Shown: in pieces, positions 35,893-43,316 of the stretch
Layout of the letters: each line of letters starts with the position of its first letter
How positions within the stretch are numbered: position 1 is the first letter of the stretch
NCBI GenBank assembly: GCA_902782225.1
Contig: CACZMF010000001.1
Location: 1 to 64,000 of the forward strand
Source: an uncultured Bacteroidia bacterium
GTDB taxonomy: Bacteria; Bacteroidota; Bacteroidia; Bacteroidales; UBA932
DNA: 64,000 bases
Direction: 5' to 3'
The notes under the pieces: model-generated
Databases searched by the model: none
What the model saw: only the letters and a program-made list of their open reading frames with translations
Told to the model about the DNA's origin: nothing
Translations under genes and position numbers: made by a program

Positions 35893-37467
35893 TTATTCTC
35901 CGTATCTTGCAAATGCCTCGTTGATAACGCTCTTGAATGCGGGATAGTAGCTCAGCATCTTGTTCTGCAGCCCCTCGAGGTCCACCACGTCGGAGGTGAA
36001 CACCGGAGCGATCTTCTCCAGCCCCAGGCCTCTCTCGTCGAGGTAGAGCAGTATCTGCGGGCTGAACCATGACGAAGTTCCGAACACCCCGCTGAAATCC
36101 GGGTAGCGCCTGCGGAAAAGGATGGTCTGGCAGTAAGCCGAATACATTCCGGCCACTTCGCAGTATCCGCTGTTCTCGTCGTCCCGGGAGCCGTAGAGGT
36201 TGACCAGCCCCGAACTGAACATGGACATCAGACTGTATTCCACCAGCACGCCCCACCATTTCTTGCCGACCTGCGAAAACAGCCCGGCCTTGGCGAACAC
36301 GAGCAGCGCACGCTCATAGACTTCGGAGTATCCGTTGGTGTCGTGCAGTCCCAGGTAGACGTCGGGCTGCAGCAGTTTCACGAGTGGAATGTATTCCCCC
36401 AGCACCATCGAGAGGGGTTCATAGGTCTCGACTATGCAGCCCTGGTGCATCATCACGTTCATGCTCACGTCCAGAAGGGGCAAGTCCCAGATGCGCAGGT
36501 CCTTGGGAGGCAGCGGCAGGCTGCGTCCGGATTCGTTGCAGGCGGCGCAGTAGTCGAAGCCTGCGTTGTTGACCACGCAGCGGGTGAACAGCTTGCGGTC
36601 TGAATAATTGTCGATAAGTGCGTCGCATCCTTCTGCCGGGTGGCTTCCGAGAGTGGACACTGAAGCGGGTATCAGCACCAGGTTGATGCCCTGCTTGAAA
36701 CCGTTGATGTTCTGGAACACCAGCCTGTAACGCAGCTTGGAAGAGAATTTGACTCCCATTTTATAGTAGCCCTCGTCGTCGGTGAATGTCACGGCGAACT
36801 TGACGAAGGAGTTGCAGCAGATCTTCACGCCCTTCACGCCTATGGGCTCATCGTCCAGGGCCGGGTCGCTGATCGTTATCCGGCCTTTCGGGTAGCTGCT
36901 TTCGGACGCTTTTGTGCCTTCGGGAAAGAGTTCGGCGTTGCCGGTGAGCCTGAAGGATTCGCGCTCCACTGCGTCCCAGTCGATGCCGTCGGATTTCGTG
37001 GCGGGGTTGTTTTCCGGCAGGAAACATTCATCTATACGCTCGTAGCGCACGCCCGCGGGGAATTCGAAGTCCACGGGCACCACTGCGTACTGCCAGGTGA
37101 TGCTGCCGTCCGGAAGCATCGGATCGTGGTACCAGTCGCCGTCGCGCACTATCCTGTAGTCCAGAGGGTGGTCGGTCAGTTCGAGCCCGAGTTCCAGAAG
37201 CTGCTGCAGCTGCCCGTCGTCTTTCGGCAGGAAGCGCACGTAGAAGTCTGTGGGCTCGATGGTGGTGCGCGCATTCGGAGCTATGCTTTGCAGCGCTTTG
37301 GTCATGTTCCTTACGGAATAAGGGTCGTCCAGTTGCTCGCCGAGCACTATCTCGTCGTGGGAGAAGGACTCGTCTCCCTGGTAGGGTTTGTTCCACGAGC
37401 TGTATTCCTTCTGCGTGCAGGCGAGAAGCAGTGAAGCCGCGGAGAGGATAATCGCAATCTTTTTCAT
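35893..37467 (-). CDS. Bacteroidetes surface lipoprotein of unknown function
   Basis: From ATG 37467 (MKKIAIILSAASLLLAC) the product has 524 residues with lipobox LLAC at 14-17. The N-terminal third resembles unnamed Bacteroides lipoproteins (EPTDFYVRFLPKDD, GDWYHDP, WQYAVVPVDFEFP). A central beta-sandwich segment (GVKGVKICCNSFVKFAVTFTDDEGYYKM) looks like a carboxypeptidase-regulatory-like domain. The rest is unassigned. It is first in an operon with the DUF3575 gene; a near-consensus promoter element CACCTTTG lies at 37491-37498 on the minus strand. Confidence 0.75.
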   Translation of the reverse strand: MKKIAIILSAASLLLACTQKEYSSWNKPYQGDESFSHDEIVLGEQLDDPYSVRNMTKALQSIAPNARTTIEPTDFYVRFLPKDDGQLQQLLELGLELTDHPLDYRIVRDGDWYHDPMLPDGSITWQYAVVPVDFEFPAGVRYERIDECFLPENNPATKSDGIDWDAVERESFRLTGNAELFPEGTKASESSYPKGRITISDPALDDEPIGVKGVKICCNSFVKFAVTFTDDEGYYKMGVKFSSKLRYRLVFQNINGFKQGINLVLIPASVSTLGSHPAEGCDALIDNYSDRKLFTRCVVNNAGFDYCAACNESGRSLPLPPKDLRIWDLPLLDVSMNVMMHQGCIVETYEPLSMVLGEYIPLVKLLQPDVYLGLHDTNGYSEVYERALLVFAKAGLFSQVGKKWWGVLVEYSLMSMFSSGLVNLYGSRDDENSGYCEVAGMYSAYCQTILFRRRYPDFSGVFGTSSWFSPQILLYLDERGLGLEKIAPVFTSDVVDLEGLQNKMLSYYPAFKSVINEAFARYGE

Positions 37468-37672
37468 AGTCGGTCGTTTTTGTCTCGATGCAAAGGTGAT
37501 ACAAATTATCCATTTTAATTCCGTGTGCAACACTTATTTTCAAAATCGCGCTCCGGCGGCCCTGCAGGGGCGTTTGATATTTGCAGTTTCGCAAAAAACC
37601 GCGTCTTTTTTCGCCGCCCGCACGCAATTGTTGCGCAAAATTGCTATATTTATATCCCAAATACACGAAACT

Positions 37673-38107
37673 ATGTACCAATATAAAGAAGTAGCGCCGG
37701 GCCGCTTCGTCCTCAGTCTTGACAACCATGTGGAGATAATGGAAGCAGTATCAGCGTTTTGCGTGGAGAAAGGCATACTGGCCGGAGTCATCTCAGGCAT
37801 AGGCGCCGTCTGCGAAGCGACTTTCCGCTTCCTCGATCCCGCCACCAGGCAGTATGTGGACAAGACCTTTTCGGAGCAGATGGAGATCACGGGCCTTGAG
37901 GGCAACATCTCCCGCCGCCCCGATGACCCCGGCTCTCCGTATCTTCATATCCATGTCACTGCGGGGCGCAGGGACTACAGCTGCATCGGCGGGCACCTTC
38001 TGTGCGCCCGCATCAACGGCGCCTGCGAGCTCTTCGTGGAGGCATTCGACGCTGAAGTGGGCCGTCGCTTCGACCCCGAAACCGGTTTGAACCTTTATAA
38101 ATTATAA
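37673..38107 (+). CDS. PPC/DUF296-domain protein
   Basis: A 144-residue single-domain protein; the long frame upstream of ATG 37673 is intergenic. The PPC domain is recognisable by GVISGIGAVCEATF, the YLHIHVT strand and IGGHLLCARI, whose histidines bind metal in structural homologues. Similar bacterial proteins are called DNA-binding on the basis of plant AT-hook fusions, but here there is no AT-hook, so function is unknown. It lies 5 bp before the dicarboxylate transporter, suggesting co-transcription. Confidence 0.85.
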   Translation: MYQYKEVAPGRFVLSLDNHVEIMEAVSAFCVEKGILAGVISGIGAVCEATFRFLDPATRQYVDKTFSEQMEITGLEGNISRRPDDPGSPYLHIHVTAGRRDYSCIGGHLLCARINGACELFVEAFDAEVGRRFDPETGLNLYKL

Positions 38108-38112
38108 ACTAT

Positions 38113-39489
38113 ATGTCATTTGTGATGATAATCGAGCTGCTCATCGTGCTGGCGGCTCTTTATGTGGGCTCGCGCTACGGCAGTCTCGCCCTTGGCGCCA
38201 TTTCCGGAATTGGTCTGGCAATTTTGGTGTTCGGCTTCGGCCTGACGCCCGGCACCCCTCCCACGGACGTCATATACATCATTATCGCGGCCGTCACCTG
38301 TGCCGGCACCCTGCAGGCTTCCGGCGGCATGGACTGGATGATACAGATTGCGGAAAAGATGCTGCGCAAGCATCCGGACCACATCACATTCCTGGGCCCT
38401 CTCGTGACCTTCTTCCTGACCGTGCTGGTGGGCACAGGCCACGTGGTGTACACTATCATGCCGATTATCTGCGACATAGCGCTTAAGAAGAACATACGTC
38501 CGGAGCGCCCCTGCGGCGTGGCGTCCGTGGCCTCGCAGGTGGGAATCACCTGTTCGCCGATTGCCGCGGCGGTGGTGGCTTTCGTGACCATTTCCAACGC
38601 CAACGGCTACATGGTGTCCATCCCGCAGGTGCTCATGGTCACGATTCCGGCGTGCCTGCTCGGCCTTATGTGCGCCGCGCTTGCCTCCTACAAGAGGGGC
38701 AAGGACCTGGACAAGGATCCCGAATTCCTGAAGAGGAAGTCCGATCCCGAAATGTACAAATATATGTACGGCAGCTCCGCCACCACCCTGGACAAGGTCA
38801 TCACCAGGCCTGCCAAGGCTTCGGTCTTCATCTTCCTGGGGGCGCTCCTGATCATCGTGGGCTTCGCTTTCTTCCAGATGATCCACACCGCTGACGGACA
38901 GACGCTTGCAAAGGCTGTGAACCTGCCGAAAATGAATATCTGCATCCAGATCATCATGCTGATGGCCGCCGCCTGCAACATCATGTTCTGCAAGGCCTCC
39001 CCGAAGAAGGCCGTTGCCGGCGCCGTGTGGCAGTCGGGCATGGTGGCCGTGGTGGCGATCTACGGTATCGCCTGGCTCGCCGACACCTACTTCGGCAACT
39101 ATATGGACGAGATGAAGCAGATGCTGGCCGGACTGGTCACCAGTTACCCCTGGAGCATCGCGTTCGTGTTCTTCCTGGTGTCGGTGCTGATCAATTCCCA
39201 GGGCGCCGTGGTCGTGGCTATGCTGCCTCTGGCCTATGAACTTGGCATTGCCGGCCCCGTGCTGCTCGGCGTGCTCCCCAGCGTCTATGGCTACTTCTTC
39301 ATCCCGAACTACCCGTCCGACATCGCCACGGTCAACTTCGACCGTTCCGGCACCACGGTGATCGGCAAGTACCTGCTGAACCACAGCTTCATGATGCCTG
39401 GCCTTATCAGCGTCATCGTGGCCACCGTGGTCGGCTATCTCGTCACCAACGTCTTCTTCGCCGGCTACTTCGCCAGCTTCATCCAGTAG
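38113..39489 (+). CDS. Anaerobic C4-dicarboxylate transporter (Dcu family)
   Basis: A 458-residue polytopic inner-membrane protein with about 10-12 membrane segments. Dcu features are the GTGHVVYTIMPIICDIALKKNIRPERP stretch (in two parts) and the late GYFFIPNYPSDIATVNFDRSGTT motif. It exchanges fumarate, malate or aspartate for succinate in anaerobic fumarate respiration. DcuA and DcuB cannot be told apart here. The repeat island begins right after its stop. Confidence 0.92.
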   Translation: MSFVMIIELLIVLAALYVGSRYGSLALGAISGIGLAILVFGFGLTPGTPPTDVIYIIIAAVTCAGTLQASGGMDWMIQIAEKMLRKHPDHITFLGPLVTFFLTVLVGTGHVVYTIMPIICDIALKKNIRPERPCGVASVASQVGITCSPIAAAVVAFVTISNANGYMVSIPQVLMVTIPACLLGLMCAALASYKRGKDLDKDPEFLKRKSDPEMYKYMYGSSATTLDKVITRPAKASVFIFLGALLIIVGFAFFQMIHTADGQTLAKAVNLPKMNICIQIIMLMAAACNIMFCKASPKKAVAGAVWQSGMVAVVAIYGIAWLADTYFGNYMDEMKQMLAGLVTSYPWSIAFVFFLVSVLINSQGAVVVAMLPLAYELGIAGPVLLGVLPSVYGYFFIPNYPSDIATVNFDRSGTTVIGKYLLNHSFMMPGLISVIVATVVGYLVTNVFFAGYFASFIQ

Positions 39490-39508
39490 CGCCCCCGCCC
39501 TAGCCCGT

Positions 39509-39589
39509 CGGGCTGCAGGAACAGCCTCCCGCTACAAAATTTCTGCGCCTCCGCTTGAAATTTCAAGGTCGGCTGGCTCCTGCAGCCCG
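39509..39589. repeat. Palindromic repeat family 1, copy 1
   Basis: An 81-bp two-tier hairpin. Outer arms CGGGCTGCAGGA and TCCTGCAGCCCG pair perfectly, then CAGCC with GGCTG; the inner tier is AAATTTC-TGCG with CGCT-x-GAAATTT around a 4-base loop. It matches the element at 60266-60356 in the core but not in the outer arms. Confidence 0.8.
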
Positions 39590-39617
39590 CCGTTCTTCTC
39601 CCGCCGTTCTTCTCCCG
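39590..39617 (+). repeat. 14-bp tandem duplication next to family 1 copy 1
   Basis: The unit CCGTTCTTCTCCCG occurs twice in a row, immediately after the palindrome. Confidence 0.75.
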
Positions 39618-39679
39618 CTGGCATTCCGCCGTTTGCTTCTCCGCTGCCGTTCCGGGGACCGCCCCTCCGCCGCCTGTCC

Positions 39680-39880
39680 CTCCGCGACAGGACCCACAAC
39701 GGTGCCAGAGTCCCATCATGGCAGGGAACTAGGCTCATTTCTCCTTCTTCCCCTCCGCGACGGGACCCACAGCGGTGCCAGAGTCCCGTCATGGCAGGGA
39801 ACTAGGCTCATTTCTCCGTCTTCCTCTCCGCGACGGGAGCCACAGCGGTGCCAGAGTCCCGTCACCGCAGGGAAGGCAGT
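39680..39880 (+). repeat. 73-bp tandem array, nearly three units
   Basis: The landmark CGGTGCCAGAGTCCC recurs at 39700, 39773 and 39846, spacing 73 bp. Units contain a GGGAC...GTCCC inverted repeat and the spacer GGGAACTAGGCTCATTTCTC. Units differ by a few substitutions. Confidence 0.85.
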
Positions 39881-39907
39881 AGTATGGCGCGGGCCCCCCA
39901 ATTGGCC

Positions 39908-39983
39908 GGCGCAGGTCCTGGGGCATCCCGGCGCAAGTCCTGGGGCATCCCGGCGCAAGTCCTGGGGCATTCTGGCGCAGGTC
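39908..39983 (+). repeat. 22-bp tandem array, about 3.5 units
   Basis: The unit GGCGCAAGTCCTGGGGCATC (plus CC) starts at 39908, 39930, 39952 and 39974. The final partial unit also forms a perfect 10-bp stem (GGCGCAGGTC with GACCTGCGCC) ending at 40008. Confidence 0.85.
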
Positions 39984-40178
39984 AGTTTTTTCCTGTAGGA
40001 CCTGCGCCGCTGGAAAGCGTGGGTGTTGGATAGGCGGCGCAGGAGTCCCTTGAGAAAACGGACCTGCTCCGCCTGGCTGGAGGACCTGCGCCGCCTGGCT
40101 GGGGGATCTGCGCCGCACGAATATTGGCAAGAGGATGCCGGTCCTGCATGGGGAACAGAGGGATGCCGGTCCTGCCTG

Positions 40179-40376
40179 TGGGGGTGCAGGGGGATGGTGT
40201 GACCTGCACGGTGTGCCGTGCGGGACTGTTTCTATGCCGTTCCGGGACCGGAGGCCGAAGGCCGACAGAGGGGATAGCTGCGCCGCAGCGGAAGGGGAAC
40301 CTTCCCCTTCTCCCCTGGGGGTGCAGGGGGATGGTGTGTCCTGCACGGTGTGCCGTGCGGGACTGTTTCTATGCCG
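40179..40376 (+). repeat. 61-bp direct repeat pair
   Basis: Copies at 40179-40239 and 40316-40376 differ at one base (A/T in GTGTGxCCTGC). Each contains a GTGCAGG...CCTGCAC inverted repeat and ends in GGGACTGTTTCTATGCCG. Between them lies a perfect 20-bp palindrome at 40291-40310. Confidence 0.85.
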
Positions 40377-40398
40377 GAACGGCATAGAAACAGTCCCG
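40358..40398. repeat. Perfect 19-bp stem-loop
   Basis: The end of the second 61-bp copy (from CGGGACTG to ATGCCG) is followed by GAA and its exact reverse complement, giving a 19-bp stem with a 3-base loop. No T run follows on either strand, so it is not a standard terminator. Confidence 0.85.
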
Positions 40399-40548
40399 GG
40401 ACCGGCTTCCGACATCGCTGCAAAACCCTAGAAAAACGCAGTTCAGTCTTCTTCCGGTCCCGGACTATTCAGAACGCCGCTCAAGGCAGCCGGGGGGAAA
40501 GTAGTCGGCAACGGGACCCGGACCTTGTCCTAAGCCCGTGCCCCGTCA

Positions 40549-42069
40549 TTATAATAATAACCGCTCTTCGGCCCTGCGGAAACGCCTGAGCGCCTCCTCC
40601 CGGCCTACGAAACGCATTATATCAGCTATGCCAAGCCCGCTGGACGAGCCTGTGAGCGCAAGGCGGATGCAGTTCATCACCTTGCCCATCGGCCACTCCC
40701 TGTCACGGATGTAGCCTTCCATTTCTTCCGCGGAAGCGGTGGCATTCAGCGCTTCCCGCGCCATGTCCACGTTCTCGCTCTTCCAGAACTTCGCGGCATC
40801 CTTCTCGGCATACTCCTCAGGAGCCTTGAAAAGGTACCATGAAATGTCCCAGAAATCGGCCACGAAAGTGGCGCGCTCCTTGATCAGAGCCACGACTTCG
40901 CGCACCATATCCTTGTCGGCCTCCACTCCATGCTCCTTCAGAATGGGCATGAAAAGGCCGGTCAGTTCTTCGTCGGAACGCATGCGCAAGTACTCCTTGT
41001 TGAACCACTTGGCCTTGTCGGGATTGAATTTCGCCCCCGATTTGCCGACCTTCTCCAGCGAGAAGGCTTCGATGAGTTCGGACATGGAGAATATCTCCTG
41101 CTCGGTGCCGGGATTCCATCCCAGCATGGCCAGCAGGTTCACGAAGGCGTCGGGGAAATAACCGTCTTCACGGTAGCCCCTGGACACCTCTCCCGTTGGC
41201 GCCACCCACTTCAGGGGGAACACCGGGAAGCCCATCTTGTCGCCGTCGCGCTTGCTCAGCTTGCCGTTTCCGACGGGCTTGAGCAGAAGCGGAAGGTGGG
41301 CGAACTGAGGGCGCTCCCAGCCGAACGCCGCATAGAGCAGGTAGTGCAGGGGGAGCGACGGCAACCATTCCTCGCCGCGGATCACGTGGCTGATCTCCAT
41401 CAGGTGGTCGTCCACGATGTTTGCAAGGTGGTAGGTCGGCAGCTCGTCGGCGCGTTTCCAGAGCACCTTGTCGTCAAGGGTGGAAGTGTTCACTTCGATG
41501 TGGCCGCGGATAAGGTCGTCCATCGCCACCACCTCGTCTTCCGGCATACGGAATCGGACGGTCCAGTCGCTGCGTTCGGAAAGCAGCTTCTCCACCTCGG
41601 CCGGCTCAAGGGTCAGCGAGTTGCGAAGGTCCTTGCGTGTGGCGGCATTGTAGATGAAGGTCTGCCCGGAAGCCTCGGCCTGCGCGCGGCACTTCTCCAG
41701 CTCTTCGGCGGTGTCGAAGGCGTAGTAGGCGAATCCGCCTGCCACGAGCTGCTCGGCATATTTGCGGTAGATGCCTTTGCGTTGCGACTGCCTGTAGGGG
41801 GCGTGCGGGTTGCGCTCGTCCGGCGTCTCGGCCAGCTTGCCGTTTTCGTCCAGGCCCTCGTCGGGCACTATTCCGCACCAGCGGAGGGATTCTATGATAT
41901 ACTCTTCCGCTCCGGGCACGAAACGGTGGGAGTCGGTGTCTTCTATACGGAGGATGAAATCCCCGCCTGCCTTCTTGGCAATAAGGTAGTTATACAGTGC
42001 CGTGCGCACACCTCCCATATGGAGGGGACCCGTCGGGGACGGGGCGAATCTTACTCTTGTCCTTTTCAT
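40549..42069 (-). CDS. gltX: Glutamate-tRNA ligase
   Basis: A 506-residue class I aminoacyl-tRNA synthetase. The HIGH-type motif is in PSPTGPLHMGG (about 10-20) and the KMSKS-type motif is KLSKRDG (about 268). The C-terminal helical anticodon domain is complete. Its ATG overlaps the ftsZ stop (ATGA), making it the last gene of the dcw cluster, an unusual position. Confidence 0.96.
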   Translation of the reverse strand: MKRTRVRFAPSPTGPLHMGGVRTALYNYLIAKKAGGDFILRIEDTDSHRFVPGAEEYIIESLRWCGIVPDEGLDENGKLAETPDERNPHAPYRQSQRKGIYRKYAEQLVAGGFAYYAFDTAEELEKCRAQAEASGQTFIYNAATRKDLRNSLTLEPAEVEKLLSERSDWTVRFRMPEDEVVAMDDLIRGHIEVNTSTLDDKVLWKRADELPTYHLANIVDDHLMEISHVIRGEEWLPSLPLHYLLYAAFGWERPQFAHLPLLLKPVGNGKLSKRDGDKMGFPVFPLKWVAPTGEVSRGYREDGYFPDAFVNLLAMLGWNPGTEQEIFSMSELIEAFSLEKVGKSGAKFNPDKAKWFNKEYLRMRSDEELTGLFMPILKEHGVEADKDMVREVVALIKERATFVADFWDISWYLFKAPEEYAEKDAAKFWKSENVDMAREALNATASAEEMEGYIRDREWPMGKVMNCIRLALTGSSSGLGIADIMRFVGREEALRRFRRAEERLLL

Positions 42070-43313
42070 GATCTGCGTATTGCCGGTATGTTTTCAAGGT
42101 CGGAAATCTGCTCGCCGGTGTGCACCAGCAGGGCGGGCTTTTTCTCGGGGTCGTAGCGGAAGGCGCGCTGGTTGTCGGTGGAACTGTAGCCTATCCTGGA
42201 GCCCACGGTGTCTTCTATCAGGCTGATGCCCTTGGTGCTTGCGGCCTCGTTCTTGTCGTAGGTGAAATTGCGGGTGATCATTATGTAGTTGCCCATGTCG
42301 CGGCGCGAACCCACGATGTCGATGAATTTCAGGCCTGTCACGATGGAGGTGATATGTATCTTGTCGCCCACGGCGGGGTCTTCGTCCCAGATGAGGCCGC
42401 GCTTGAAGTTGTTGGCGCCTCCGGTGTATTCGTCGATGCGGCGGTTGATTTCGGACATGTCGTCCATTGTGAGCCCCTGGTCGTTCTTGCCGCCGGTGAT
42501 GTTGACCAGCACGTTCTTGGCCGTGGTCAGATCGAAATCGTTGAGCAGGGGAGACTCGAAGGCCTGGCTGACGGCGTCCTGGATGCGGTTGGGGCCCTCG
42601 CCCTCGCCGTAGCCCATGAGCGCCATACCGCTGTCCTTCATCATGGTCATCACATCTTCGAAGTCCACGTTGATGTAGCCCGGCTTCTGGATGATCTCGA
42701 TGATGCCCCTGACGGCGGTGGTCAGCACCTCGTCCGCCTTGGGGAAAGCGTCGTGGGTCAGCTGGCCGCCGAAGTGGTCGTAGAGCTTCTCGTTGTTGAT
42801 GATCAGCAGGGAATCCACGTTCTTTTCGAGCTCCTGGATGCCGTCGATGGCCCTGGACATGGCCCTGTCGCCTTCGTTCTTGAAGGGGAGGGTGACCACG
42901 GCCACCGTGAGGATGCCCTTCTCCTTTGCCATCTTGGCAATGATTGGAGCAGCGCCGGTGCCGGTGCCGCCGCCCATGCCGGCGGTGATGAAGAGCATGC
43001 GGGTGCCGGTGTCGATGATCTTCTTCTCGATCTCGGCCTGGCTGTCGAGTGCTGCGTTGCGTCCCTTGATGGGGTTGGTGCCAGCTCCCAGGCCCGCTCC
43101 CATCTGGATCTTCACGGGCACGGGACTGCATTCGAGCGCCTGCGAATCGGTGTTGCAGACCACGAAGCTGCACCCTTCGATGCCGGTGCGGTACATGTAG
43201 GAGACTGCGTTGCAGCCGCCGCCGCCGACGCCTATCACCTTGATTATCTGGTCGGAGCGTTTCCAGTCCTTGGGAGTGGTCTCCTCCAGGTCTATATTGA
43301 AATCCTCGAACAT
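42066..43313 (-). CDS. ftsZ: Cell division protein FtsZ
   Basis: The tubulin-like GTPase that forms the division ring. The tubulin signature GGGTGTG is at 114-120, with GGGGCNA near 30-36 and the T7 loop NVDFEDV. The protein has 415 residues. A conserved C-terminal tail (DLENIPAIRR) for FtsA binding is present and the linker is short. It follows ftsA by 3 bp. Confidence 0.97.
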   Translation of the reverse strand: MFEDFNIDLEETTPKDWKRSDQIIKVIGVGGGGCNAVSYMYRTGIEGCSFVVCNTDSQALECSPVPVKIQMGAGLGAGTNPIKGRNAALDSQAEIEKKIIDTGTRMLFITAGMGGGTGTGAAPIIAKMAKEKGILTVAVVTLPFKNEGDRAMSRAIDGIQELEKNVDSLLIINNEKLYDHFGGQLTHDAFPKADEVLTTAVRGIIEIIQKPGYINVDFEDVMTMMKDSGMALMGYGEGEGPNRIQDAVSQAFESPLLNDFDLTTAKNVLVNITGGKNDQGLTMDDMSEINRRIDEYTGGANNFKRGLIWDEDPAVGDKIHITSIVTGLKFIDIVGSRRDMGNYIMITRNFTYDKNEAASTKGISLIEDTVGSRIGYSSTDNQRAFRYDPEKKPALLVHTGEQISDLENIPAIRRS

Positions 43314-43316
43314 ATC

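Larger units (their letters stand above)
39490..40548. repeat. Gene-free island of nested tandem and palindromic repeats
   Basis: This 1059-bp GC-rich gap between the Dcu gene and gltX holds no supported gene. From left to right it contains an 81-bp palindrome, a 14-bp duplication, a 73-bp tandem array, a 22-bp tandem array, a 61-bp direct repeat and a 19-bp perfect stem-loop. Open frames here are Arg/Pro/Ser-rich and cross repeat units whose lengths are not multiples of three. Each sub-element is listed separately. Confidence 0.85.

Noticed and set aside
39509-39589. Family 1 palindrome as an intrinsic terminator for the Dcu gene
   Set aside because: No T run follows the outer stem, and the same element appears within a long 3' region elsewhere, so a simple terminator does not explain it.
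39680-39983. CRISPR array
   Set aside because: The 73-bp and 22-bp units are contiguous tandem repeats without unique spacers, and no cas genes are present.
39789-40415. 208-codon minus-strand frame in the repeat island
   Set aside because: Runs through repeats of 22, 61 and 73 bp that are not multiples of three, so no repeat family protein is preserved; Pro/Arg/Ser-rich with no domain.
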